A stretch of 8,017 nucleotides of DNA, taken from an uncultured Clostridia bacterium. Lineage in GTDB: Bacteria > Bacillota > Clostridia > Oscillospirales > Ruminococcaceae. Where the stretch lies: positions 1 through 8,017 of the forward strand of contig CAMDZU010000046.1 in the NCBI GenBank assembly GCA_945910715.1, written 5' to 3'. The notes under the pieces were generated by a model that was not told where the DNA came from, did no database searches, and saw nothing but the letters and a program-made list of their open reading frames with translations. Within the stretch, counting starts at the first letter, position 1, and each line of letters opens with the position of its first letter. Both the position numbers and the translations under genes were made by a program. Positions 1-8,017 of the stretch are shown here, in pieces.

Positions 1-1
1 A

Positions 2-2902
<2,901 letters not shown>

Positions 2903-2905
2903 TTC

Positions 2906-2949
2906 AGGCAGCACCGCACAAAGATTGTGCGGTGCTGCCTTTATTATTT
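2906..2949 (+). terminator. Strong intrinsic terminator for lacZ
   Basis: A perfect 16-bp, GC-rich stem pairs 2906-2921 (AGGCAGCACCGCACAA) with 2925-2940 around a 3-base loop. It is followed on the + strand by TTTATTATTT. It lies 33 bases after the lacZ stop and directly abuts the stop codon of the convergent DMT gene (2944-2946), so its T-rich tail is also the coding end of that gene. Confidence 0.85.
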
Positions 2950-3774
2950 AAGCAGCTGAAATCCCGCAATGCCCAGTATGGACACAATTCCGCCGATTAT
3001 ATTCAGCCTTGTGCAGCTTTCCTTTCGGATAATTCCGATAAAGAAAAGGGCTACCAGAATAATGGGCTGAATGAGAGAAAAACCTGTTAAGCTTACCGCC
3101 AGCGCTGCGTTTTCAGCCACAAGACCAACTGCGTTGGGCAGCTTGGTAACTGCGGTTATAAGCGTACCCTTTCTGTTTTCCTTCCACAGTCTTTTGATGT
3201 TTACAAAAGGCAGTAAAACCAGCGCCAGCAGCACCAGCGAGAAATAAAGCACCATTGTGCTTGGCATATAGACGGACGCCCGCTGCATTATAAAGCCGTA
3301 GCCGAATTTTGCCGCAAGATAAACAATAAGGGGCAGAACAATTCTGCGGTAATTTACCTCCTTTTTGCTGCCGCTTGCAATGAGAAACAATCCAACACCG
3401 GTCACAATAATAAACAGAATTCCCACCACGCTGAATGTGCCTATTCCCATAATTATATCCGTGAAATAGGAGGCGAAAAGAGTAAGTCCTATCCACGCCT
3501 TTAGTTCAAAGGCGGACATTTCCGTAAGCACCAGCGCCGACATTTTGAATTCAAGCAGCTTATCGGCGGTTATAAGGGCAATGCCTATTGCCGCCTGCCA
3601 CGAAAATGAAATTCCGTCCACAAGAAAGGGCAGCATGGGCGACAGAAAAACTACCGTTGCCAGCGCCATTATAAAAGTAAATTCGTTGCCGTTAAGCTTT
3701 GCCTTTGCAACGGCGTATTTGTCCGCAAGACTGCATATTGTAAAGCACCCTGCGGCAAGAAGTATCATCAGCAT
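2944..3774 (-). CDS. DMT-superfamily (EamA-type) membrane transporter
   Basis: Integral membrane permease of the drug/metabolite transporter superfamily; the substrate cannot be told from sequence. It is almost entirely hydrophobic, compatible with about 10 transmembrane helices in two repeats, with a charged hinge near KEVNYRR and the C-terminal EamA-like pattern SLIQPIILVALFFIG followed by GGIVSILGIAGFQLL. The start is chosen at ATG 3774 (276 aa) because AAGGGG (3784-3789) sits 9 bases upstream. A TTG nine codons earlier (3801) would fall at the very 5' end of the transcript predicted from the promoter at 3809-3837, with no room for a binding site. It is the last gene of the leftward series, 72 bases beyond the anti-sigma gene with no terminator between, so read-through from the sigma operon is plausible. 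It converges on lacZ, but nothing shows a sugar role. Family assignment is good; function unknown. Confidence 0.85.
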   Translation of the reverse strand: MLMILLAAGCFTICSLADKYAVAKAKLNGNEFTFIMALATVVFLSPMLPFLVDGISFSWQAAIGIALITADKLLEFKMSALVLTEMSAFELKAWIGLTLFASYFTDIIMGIGTFSVVGILFIIVTGVGLFLIASGSKKEVNYRRIVLPLIVYLAAKFGYGFIMQRASVYMPSTMVLYFSLVLLALVLLPFVNIKRLWKENRKGTLITAVTKLPNAVGLVAENAALAVSLTGFSLIQPIILVALFFIGIIRKESCTRLNIIGGIVSILGIAGFQLLK

Positions 3775-3783
3775 TATTATTTT

Positions 3784-3789
3784 CCCCTT
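3784..3789 (-). promoter_or_regulatory. Ribosome binding site fixing the DMT start
   Basis: AAGGGG on the - strand, 9 bases before ATG 3774-3772. The upstream in-frame TTG at 3801 has no comparable site, so this element argues for the shorter protein. Confidence 0.6.
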
Positions 3790-3808
3790 GTATGTATTCA
3801 ACCGCTTT

Positions 3809-3837
3809 ATTTTAGCACATTCTCACATCAATTACAA
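3809..3837 (-). promoter_or_regulatory. Sigma-A promoter for the DMT transporter gene
   Basis: -35 TTGTAA (3837-3832), 17-base spacer, -10 TAAAAT (3814-3809) preceded by TGC, an extended -10. The predicted start is near 3802, giving a 5' leader of about 28 bases to ATG 3774. It lies in the 72-base gap after the anti-sigma stop, so the gene can be expressed independently of the sigma operon. Confidence 0.65.
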
Positions 3838-3846
3838 GAGGTCGGC

Positions 3847-4389
3847 TTACTCTAATATATATTCTGTACCGCTATACGGTTTCAGATAGTATTTTTTCCC
3901 GTTATATTCAACAACCGATGAATATTCGTACAACGAAAACGGAGTTTCGTAAACAATTGCGCCGATAAAGCTGTCGTCGTTTGAATCAACCACAACACCG
4001 ACTGCTTCCCCAAGCTCCGCCGTTGTTGTAACAACGCTGTTCCAATCTATCATAAGCGTATGATATTCGTTATGGCTGTACGCAACCATCAGCAGCGTTT
4101 TATCCGTCTTCGGCTTGTAATAATCACCTTCCGTTCCCACAGAAAACGCCCTTACCGCCGCCGCATACTGCTCCTCGGAAACAAGTATTTCCGTACCGTC
4201 TGTGTCGGCTTTACCGAATACAAAGGGCACAACGGCAATAACAATAACAGCCGCCGCAGCTATGGGAACAGCCGCTTTTAAAAAGCTGAAATTTATCCTA
4301 CGGCTCTTTTGATGAGCCTTTATTTTTTCAAGCATACGCTTTTTCTGCTCCTCGTCGGGAGCAAGAAAGTCAAACTCATTCCTCACCAT
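3847..4389 (-). CDS. Putative membrane-anchored anti-sigma factor
   Basis: Likely partner and inhibitor of the ECF sigma factor encoded just upstream. The 180-aa protein has a short, charged, helical N-terminus (residues 1-35, rich in Lys/Arg/Glu), one transmembrane segment (~39-58, Ala/Val/Ile rich) and a ~120-residue domain predicted outside the membrane, rich in Tyr and Asp/Glu, that I do not recognise. The start codon overlaps the end of the sigma gene by 14 bases (4376-4389) and has an excellent AAGGAGG (4402-4396) six bases upstream, indicating translational coupling. No zinc-binding HxxxCxxC motif is present. The cytoplasmic part is much shorter than the ~80-residue domain of typical anti-sigma factors. 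The assignment therefore rests on gene order and topology, not on a recognised domain; a membrane sensor or substrate protein of the regulon remains possible. Confidence 0.65.
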   Translation of the reverse strand: MVRNEFDFLAPDEEQKKRMLEKIKAHQKSRRINFSFLKAAVPIAAAAVIVIAVVPFVFGKADTDGTEILVSEEQYAAAVRAFSVGTEGDYYKPKTDKTLLMVAYSHNEYHTLMIDWNSVVTTTAELGEAVGVVVDSNDDSFIGAIVYETPFSLYEYSSVVEYNGKKYYLKPYSGTEYILE

Positions 4390-4873
4390 AACCGCCCTCC
4401 TTCAGTAAAATCGATTTGATAAGCGCCCTGCCCCGCCTGAGCCTTGTTCTCACCGTTGCGTCAGTGGTTTTCAGCATTGCGGCAATTTCTGCGCTGGGAT
4501 AATCCTCATAATAAAACAGGTATATAACGTCCCTGTATTTTTCGGGGAGAGAAAGAACCTCCTCCACCAGCTCACGGCTTTGAAAATCCGTTACTGCCTC
4601 GATTTCGGGTATATCCTCAATGCTTGCGTTACAGCGGCTTGCTCTTTTCAGCATATTCTTGCAGATATTCGCCGCAACACGGATAAGCCAAGCCTTTTCG
4701 TGCTGTAAGCTTTCAAAACGAGGCGCCCGTTCAAGACAGCGTATAAAGGTATCCTGCACTGCGTCCTCCGCGTCCGCCTTGTTTTTAAGATATGTAAAGC
4801 AAAGCTTATATACAGTATTTACGTTTCTGTTATAAATTTCGGTAAGCCTTTCCTCGGAAACAGCCTCCCTCAT
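4376..4873 (-). CDS. RNA polymerase sigma factor, ECF subfamily (sigma-70 family)
   Basis: Directs RNA polymerase to a small stress or signal regulon. The 165-aa protein has the two-domain ECF layout: region 2 (residues ~10-77) with YLKNKADAEDAVQDTFIRCLE and AWLIRVAANICKN, a short linker rich in Ile/Glu/Asp (~80-100), and region 4 (~104-157) with LPEKYRDVIYLFYYEDYPSAEIAAML followed by the recognition-helix stretch TTDATVRTRLRRGR. The start is set at ATG 4873 because AAGGGAG (4888-4882) lies 8 bases upstream. An earlier in-frame TTG at 4891 falls in the T-run of the preceding terminator and has no binding site. It overlaps the putative anti-sigma gene by 14 bases. Target genes are unknown; a possible autoregulatory promoter is listed separately. 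Confidence 0.92.
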   Translation of the reverse strand: MREAVSEERLTEIYNRNVNTVYKLCFTYLKNKADAEDAVQDTFIRCLERAPRFESLQHEKAWLIRVAANICKNMLKRASRCNASIEDIPEIEAVTDFQSRELVEEVLSLPEKYRDVIYLFYYEDYPSAEIAAMLKTTDATVRTRLRRGRALIKSILLKEGGYGEE

Positions 4874-4881
4874 TGCTTTCA

Positions 4882-4888
4882 CTCCCTT
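4882..4888 (-). promoter_or_regulatory. Ribosome binding site fixing the ECF sigma start
   Basis: AAGGGAG on the - strand, 8 bases before ATG 4873-4871. It lies immediately after the T-tract of the PHP terminator, so the sigma transcript must begin upstream of, or within, that terminator. Confidence 0.65.
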
Positions 4889-4890
4889 CA

Positions 4891-4939
4891 AAAAAACAGC
4901 GCCTTGTTATCCGATAGTAATACAACCAAGGCGCTGTTT
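4891..4939 (-). terminator. Intrinsic terminator after the PHP gene
   Basis: A perfect 13-bp stem, AAACAGCGCCTTG (4894-4906) with its complement at 4927-4939, encloses a 20-base loop. Read leftward it ends in GCGCTG and seven T, a classic terminator. It begins 10 bases past the PHP stop (4950) and ends just before the sigma gene's ribosome binding site, so it separates PHP from the sigma operon. The other strand is also T-rich after the stem, but no rightward gene is present here. Confidence 0.85.
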
Positions 4940-4947
4940 ATGTTTCA
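4919..4947 (-). promoter_or_regulatory. Candidate ECF-type promoter of the sigma operon
   Basis: TGAAAC (4947-4942), then 17 bases, then TGTATT (4924-4919). The first block equals the known -35 motif of Bacillus ECF sigma factors such as SigW. The second only partly resembles the CGTA-type -10. No sigma-A promoter is evident between the PHP stop and the sigma start. Transcripts would start within the loop of the PHP terminator and so would lack one arm of that hairpin. Tentative. Confidence 0.3.
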
Positions 4948-4949
4948 TT

Positions 4950-5660
4950 TTATTTTGTGGGAACAGGAATAATTTCACCTTTCCAGTACAGCCTGTAATC
5001 GCCGTATCTTATCAAATCAAGCAAATCTGCACATTCCTTTATAGGCGCTTTTGCGGCAATTCCCCCTGTGATTTCGCCCTCTGCGCTGTGATTGTCGGTG
5101 CCTGCCACAATAGGTAAATGATAGCTGTTTCCGTACCACACCGCCCTGCTGTTGCACTCCTCAAACTGGGGCAGATGTCCTCCGTTAAAGCCCTCCACAG
5201 CGTCAACGCACCTTGGCACAAGGGTCATTTTTTCAATGTAATTCCGCTCTCTGAAAGGGTGAGCGTGAATAATAAAGCCGCCGTTTTGGTGAATAAAATC
5301 ACAGTACTGCTTAATTCCCATATCCATTATTTCGGGGTGCTCCATAAGCCACTCCTTGTCAAGTCCGTAGGTCAGAAAGTCGCTGCCCTGATAGCTGTAT
5401 TCCCAGCCGAAAAACACCTTAAGCCCGATTTCGTCCCCACGCTTTTTTGCGTTTTCGTAGCCCTTGCAGTAAAGCTCAACACGCTCTTTCCACGGGATTT
5501 CGTTTGAAACGGCGCAGTTTCCGTTAAAGAAATGGTCGGTTACAAAAATGCCGTCAAAGCCGCTTGCCTTGTATTTGTCAACCATTTCAGCGGCGCTTGA
5601 AACAGCGCAGCCGCTTCCCTCTTTTGTATGTAAATGGAGTTCGTAAAGAAATTCTCTCAT
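4950..5660 (-). CDS. PHP-domain metal-dependent phosphoesterase
   Basis: Predicted metal-dependent hydrolase of the polymerase-and-histidinol-phosphatase superfamily, acting on a phosphoester that the sequence does not identify. The 236-aa protein has all family motifs: HLH (His9, His11), TDH (Asp42, His43), the Glu in GWEYS (Glu87), HAHPF (His132, His134) and GTDNHS (Asp189, His191), which together make the usual multi-metal site. No signal peptide or membrane segment, so cytoplasmic. It is a single-domain protein and lacks polymerase parts. The ATG at 5660 has a modest AAAGAGAG site. It has its own perfect sigma-A promoter with a Fur-like box just after the start site, and its own terminator, so it appears to be a one-gene unit despite same-strand neighbours. 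Histidinol phosphatase is possible, but no his genes are nearby. Confidence 0.9.
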   Translation of the reverse strand: MREFLYELHLHTKEGSGCAVSSAAEMVDKYKASGFDGIFVTDHFFNGNCAVSNEIPWKERVELYCKGYENAKKRGDEIGLKVFFGWEYSYQGSDFLTYGLDKEWLMEHPEIMDMGIKQYCDFIHQNGGFIIHAHPFRERNYIEKMTLVPRCVDAVEGFNGGHLPQFEECNSRAVWYGNSYHLPIVAGTDNHSAEGEITGGIAAKAPIKECADLLDLIRYGDYRLYWKGEIIPVPTK

Positions 5661-5700
5661 CGTTCTCTCTTTCCGTGTAATCGTTTTTATAACAAAGTAT

Positions 5701-5715
5701 CGATAATCATTATCA
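5701..5715. promoter_or_regulatory. Fur-like operator at the PHP promoter
   Basis: On the - strand TGATAATGATTATCG, a 6-1-6 perfect inverted repeat (GATAAT-G-ATTATC). It matches the 7-1-7 Fur box TGATAATNATTATCA at all but the last position. It lies about 5-20 bases downstream of the predicted transcription start (~5720), where a bound repressor would block initiation. PerR (TTATAATNATTATAA) and Zur (TCGTAATNATTACGA) boxes fit less well. The regulator itself is not in the window. Confidence 0.65.
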
Positions 5716-5726
5716 ATTTCCTATTT

Positions 5727-5755
5727 ATTATATACCAAAAAATGTCTTATGTCAA
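5727..5755 (-). promoter_or_regulatory. Consensus sigma-A promoter of the PHP gene
   Basis: -35 TTGACA (5755-5750), exactly 17 bases, -10 TATAAT (5732-5727): a perfect consensus. Predicted start ~5720, 60 bases before the ATG. The -35 begins only 16 bases beyond the MATE stop codon, and I see no terminator hairpin between them. A promoter this strong is usually held down by a repressor, which fits the adjacent Fur-like box. Confidence 0.85.
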
Positions 5756-5771
5756 TAAAATTTCTTATTTT

Positions 5772-7088
5772 TTACTTATCCGATATTTTTTTCATTATAA
5801 CCGCCGCAAGGAACACAATAAGCTCCGTAACAGGAAATGTCAGCCACACTCCCGTCATTCCGAGCAGGGAGCTTAATATGATTGCAGTGGGAATTACCAC
5901 TCCGATACCTCTCATTATTGAAATGACAAAGGAGGGCACAGCCTTTTCGATACTGCCGAAAAAAACGGCTGTAATCACATTTATGCCTGCAAAACCAAAG
6001 CCGATAAAATATATCCTTATTCCCTCCGAGGCAATTTCCGTAAGCAGAGGATTATTTTCCGAGTTGAAAGCCATACTTAAAGGCTCGGCGAAAATAAAGC
6101 TTGCTGCATATACCAAAGCAGAAATAATCAGTGCTGTAACAATGGCAGCAGCATAGGTTTTTTTGACCCAGGGCTTATTCCCCTGCCCGTGAGCTGCGCT
6201 TACAATGGGCTGTATTCCTTGGGAAATGCCTGTATAAACCGACATTACCACCAATGCCGCATTTGCAACCACCCCATAGGCGGCAACTCCCGTATTTCCT
6301 GCAATGCCGAGAATAAGCATATTAAGGACAAGAATTACAATTCCGTTTGAAAGCTCCCCGATAAAGGAGGCATTTCCCAGAGCGCAGATATCCCTTATTG
6401 TCCCGAAATGTGGTCTTGCAGGCACAAACCTGAAGCTGTTCCTTTTCCGCAGAAAATGAACGGAGCAGACAAGAATGCCCATAACCGGCGCAAAGCCCGT
6501 TGCAAGAGCAGCTCCGAACATTCCCATATTGCAGGGGAAAATGAAAATGTAGTCGAAAATAACGTTGGAAATGCTGCCCGAAAGCATTGCCGCCATTGCA
6601 AGCCCGGGTGCGCCGTCGTTGCGCACAAAGGGGATAAGTATATTGTTGATTATAAAGGCAGGCGCAAAGCACATTACGGTTTTAACGTATATGTCCGTTG
6701 TTTCAATTGTTGCGCTGTCAGCTCCGATAAGCCGACTAATAGGCGCAGAAAAGAAAATTCCCGTAAGCATTATGAAAAGACCTATTACAAGCCCTGTGAT
6801 CATATCCTCGGTAAAGACCCTGCTGCCGTGCTCTTTTTCTCCCGAGGCTTTCAGTATGGCAAAGCGGGTTCCGCCGCCCATTCCCAGCATAAGTCCGAAA
6901 GCGTAGGAAAAGCTGTAAACGGGTATTGCAATATTAAGAGAAGCAAGTCCGTTTTCCCCTACTCCCTGTGCAACAAAAAAGGTGTCCGCCAGAATGTAAA
7001 AGGAAAAGCCCAGCATCCCCAGAACATTCCTTGAAACATAATGTATGAATGTGCCCATAAGTCCATTATGAGAGGCTTGTACGTTCAT
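5772..7088 (-). CDS. MATE-family multidrug/cation efflux transporter, MepA-like
   Basis: Inner-membrane antiporter expected to export organic cations or other small molecules using a proton or sodium gradient; the real substrate is unknown. The 438-aa length and about 12 hydrophobic segments are normal for MATE. The two homologous halves carry typical sequences: SRNVLGMLGFSFYILADTFF in helix 1 (with an acidic residue at Asp35), RNDGAPGLAMAAML, VIFDYIFIFP and GMFGAALAT in the first half, and GISQGIQPIVSAAHGQG in the second. These resemble staphylococcal MepA more than NorM. The ATG at 7088 has AAGGAG (7101-7096) seven bases upstream. It is transcribed divergently from the FliB-like gene; the promoter at 7196-7224 leaves a ~100-base leader. 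No adjacent MarR- or TetR-type regulator gene is in the window. Confidence 0.92.
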   Translation of the reverse strand: MNVQASHNGLMGTFIHYVSRNVLGMLGFSFYILADTFFVAQGVGENGLASLNIAIPVYSFSYAFGLMLGMGGGTRFAILKASGEKEHGSRVFTEDMITGLVIGLFIMLTGIFFSAPISRLIGADSATIETTDIYVKTVMCFAPAFIINNILIPFVRNDGAPGLAMAAMLSGSISNVIFDYIFIFPCNMGMFGAALATGFAPVMGILVCSVHFLRKRNSFRFVPARPHFGTIRDICALGNASFIGELSNGIVILVLNMLILGIAGNTGVAAYGVVANAALVVMSVYTGISQGIQPIVSAAHGQGNKPWVKKTYAAAIVTALIISALVYAASFIFAEPLSMAFNSENNPLLTEIASEGIRIYFIGFGFAGINVITAVFFGSIEKAVPSFVISIMRGIGVVIPTAIILSSLLGMTGVWLTFPVTELIVFLAAVIMKKISDK

Positions 7089-7185
7089 TGCCTTACTCCT
7101 TCCAATTTGAAGCCCCGTATGCTTAATTTGCGGTTATATATAAATAATTTCGTTTTTTCTAAAAATATCCTGTCTTTGCCTTCAC

Positions 7186-7195
7186 ACAATTGTTA
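7186..7195. promoter_or_regulatory. Candidate operator at the MATE start site
   Basis: Contains the 8-bp palindrome ACAATTGT (7186-7193) and, on the - strand, TAACAATTG, three bases or fewer from the MATE -10 and covering the predicted start (~7189). The same 9-mer recurs at 7312-7320 at the start of the divergent promoter. No cognate regulator is visible. Confidence 0.35.
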
Positions 7196-7224
7196 ATTTT
7201 ATCACAATATCCGAAAAAAATCAA
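7196..7224 (-). promoter_or_regulatory. Sigma-A promoter of the MATE gene
   Basis: -35 TTGATT (7224-7219), 17 bases, -10 TAAAAT (7201-7196) preceded by TGA, an extended -10. Predicted start ~7189, leaving ~100 bases to the ATG. A weaker alternative, TTTAGA-17-TATATA, lies within that leader nearer the gene. I recognise no riboswitch in the leader. Confidence 0.65.
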
Positions 7225-7280
7225 GAGTAATTTCTTGTTTCGAAAATCTTAATATATTTATATTCTTTAAAAAGTTTATA

Positions 7281-7309
7281 TTGACAAGTAACGAGTTAAA
7301 TGCTATAAT
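7281..7309 (+). promoter_or_regulatory. Consensus sigma-A promoter facing the FliB-like gene
   Basis: -35 TTGACA (7281-7286), 17 bases, -10 TATAAT (7304-7309) with TGC before it: perfect consensus plus extended -10. Predicted start ~7316, about 130 bases before the ATG at 7447. That leaves an unusually long leader containing an operator-like repeat and a terminator-like hairpin. Confidence 0.85.
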
Positions 7310-7311
7310 AC

Positions 7312-7328
7312 CAATTGTTAGGTAACAA
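7312..7328. promoter_or_regulatory. Operator-like inverted repeat at the FliB-side start site
   Basis: TTGTTA-GG-TAACAA (7315-7328) is a perfect 6-2-6 inverted repeat centred just after the predicted start. It overlaps CAATTGTTA (7312-7320), which is also present at 7187-7195 by the MATE start. A two-base gap cannot form an RNA hairpin loop, so a protein-binding site is the better reading. Confidence 0.45.
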
Positions 7329-7371
7329 AATATTACACAATGCGACATCAAGGAGAAATGTTTACATACAG

Positions 7372-7410
7372 AAAGCGGGCCGTGCATACTGTGCGGCTCG
7401 CTTTACTTTT
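7372..7410 (+). terminator. Terminator or attenuator hairpin in the FliB-like gene leader
   Basis: AAAGCGGGCCG (7372-7382) pairs with CGGCTCGCTTT (7394-7404) over 11 positions with one G-U. The inner bases extend it by about four more pairs, two of them G-U. It is followed by ACTTTTAC; with the TTT of the stem this makes a fair U-tract on the + strand only. It lies between the promoter at 7281-7309 and the gene start at 7447, so it would stop transcripts at ~95 bases unless relieved. It could be an attenuator, or the 3' end of a short RNA. Confidence 0.5.
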
Positions 7411-7430
7411 ACAAGAAAAAATGGTAAAAT
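7402..7430 (+). promoter_or_regulatory. Possible second promoter directly before the FliB-like gene
   Basis: TTTACT (7402-7407), 17 bases, TAAAAT (7425-7430) with TGG before it. It would start at ~7437, bypassing the leader hairpin, but would leave only about ten bases before the ATG and trim the ribosome binding site. Weak. Confidence 0.25.
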
Positions 7431-7446
7431 AACGTGGGGTGATAAT

Positions 7447-8017
7447 ATGAAGCTGAGAATGCCTGCCTACTGTATGGATTTTGCCTGCAAAGGGTCAGAG
7501 TGCGGCGATAACTGCTGTATCGGCTGGGAAATAGACATTGACGACAGGACAATGGACATATACAACAGCGTGCGAGGAGCTTTCGGAAAGGCTCTCCGTG
7601 AGGGAATAGACCGTGAAAAGGGCTGCTTTAGGCTGAATGGCGAGCGCTGTCCTTTTCTTAACAAAAACAACCTCTGCGAAATTATCCTCAATCTCGGCGA
7701 GGACAAGCTGTGCCATATCTGCGCCGAGCACCCACGATATTATGAGTGGTTTGAGGGATTGTGCGAGGGCGGCATAGGAATGTGCTGCGAGGAAGCGGCA
7801 AGGCTGATTCTGCAGGACAATAAGCCCCTGAAAATATGGGAGCGTGAAATTCCCGACGAGGACTGCGGCGAGTATGACCACGAACTTGCGGATTACCTTT
7901 TCAGTCAGCGTGAAACTGCCCTTGAAATTGTGACGGACAACAGCAAAAGCCTTGGTGAGCGGCTCTCGGAGCTGCTTTGCTTCGGGGAAAAATTGCAGCA
8001 GCTTATTGATAACGACA
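7447..8017 (+). CDS. FliB-like Cys-rich protein (flagellin lysine-N-methylase family), 3' end outside window
   Basis: Cysteine-rich protein resembling the family annotated as flagellin lysine-N-methylase. Salmonella FliB methylates flagellin lysines and has been reported to use an iron-sulfur cluster. The frame runs from ATG 7447 to the window end, 190 residues; family members are roughly twice this. Recognisable blocks: CKGSECGDNCCIGWEIDID (Cys14, 19, 23, 24), RCPFLNKNNLCEI (Cys68, 77), LCHICAEHPRYYEWF (Cys89, 92) and GMCCEEAARLIL (Cys113, 114). The Cys spacing suggests metal or Fe-S binding. The ribosome binding site is GGTGAT within GTGGGGTGAT, just before the ATG. No flagellar gene is seen, and such proteins occur in clostridia not known to be motile, so the methylase name may not describe its true substrate. 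Confidence 0.82.
   Translation, partial: MKLRMPAYCMDFACKGSECGDNCCIGWEIDIDDRTMDIYNSVRGAFGKALREGIDREKGCFRLNGERCPFLNKNNLCEIILNLGEDKLCHICAEHPRYYEWFEGLCEGGIGMCCEEAARLILQDNKPLKIWEREIPDEDCGEYDHELADYLFSQRETALEIVTDNSKSLGERLSELLCFGEKLQQLIDND

Noticed and set aside
3775..3801. TTG start at 3801 for the DMT protein, and likewise TTG 4891 for the sigma factor
   Set aside because: Neither has a ribosome binding site; one lies at the predicted transcript 5' end and the other inside a terminator T-run. Downstream ATGs with good sites exist.
6408..7034. 208-codon open frame on the + strand inside the MATE gene
   Set aside because: It is antisense to an unmistakable MATE protein; its composition is that of a reversed membrane-protein gene, with no family resemblance.
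7089..7189. Riboswitch (for example a guanidine type) in the ~100-base MATE leader
   Set aside because: MATE genes sometimes follow riboswitches, but I find no paired ACGR hairpins, no conserved core that I recognise and no terminator in this leader.
7358..7432. 24-codon frame (MFTYRKRAV...) with AAGGAG just before its ATG, as a leader peptide
   Set aside because: The gap between AAGGAG and ATG is only 2 bases, too short, and the frame runs straight through the terminator-like hairpin. No codon run typical of an attenuator peptide is present.

Overview
This window looks like chromosomal DNA of a Gram-positive Firmicute, most likely a gut clostridium of the Ruminococcus/Oscillospiraceae type. 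The support is strong AAGGAG-type ribosome binding sites, near-consensus sigma-A promoters in AT-rich gaps, many intrinsic terminators, and the gene types: a Firmicute-like LacZ, an ECF sigma/anti-sigma pair, a MepA-like MATE pump and a Cys-rich FliB-like protein. The genus is an inference from style, not a proof. I see no tRNA, rRNA, insertion sequence, CRISPR array or phage gene.

Layout. The + strand opens inside a GH2 beta-galactosidase (2-2872) whose first ~45 residues lie off the left edge. A compact 70-bp double-hairpin block serves as terminator for it and for the convergent genes on its right. Five genes then run on the - strand, right to left: MATE efflux protein (7088-5772), PHP-domain phosphoesterase (5660-4950), ECF sigma factor (4873-4376), its overlapping putative membrane anti-sigma factor (4389-3847), and a DMT/EamA-type transporter (3774-2944). 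A 358-bp AT-rich divergent region (7089-7446) carries opposed promoters for the MATE gene and for a rightward FliB-like gene (7447 to beyond 8017).

Regulation is the most readable part. Four good sigma-A promoters can be placed by eye: upstream of DMT, PHP, MATE and the FliB-like gene. The PHP promoter is a perfect TTGACA-17-TATAAT with a nearly perfect Fur box immediately downstream of the start site. The two divergent promoters share the 9-mer TAACAATTG at their start sites. The FliB-like gene has an apparent leader with a terminator-like hairpin. A terminator separates PHP from the sigma operon, and a candidate ECF-type promoter for the sigma gene overlaps it. No terminator is visible between the anti-sigma gene and DMT, so the last three - strand genes may be partly co-transcribed.

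I do not see evidence for a wholly new defence or metabolic system. The items most worth a second look are the Fur-box PHP gene, the sigma/anti-sigma pair with an unusually short cytoplasmic anti-sigma part, the shared operator-like motif of the divergent promoters, and the leader of the FliB-like gene.
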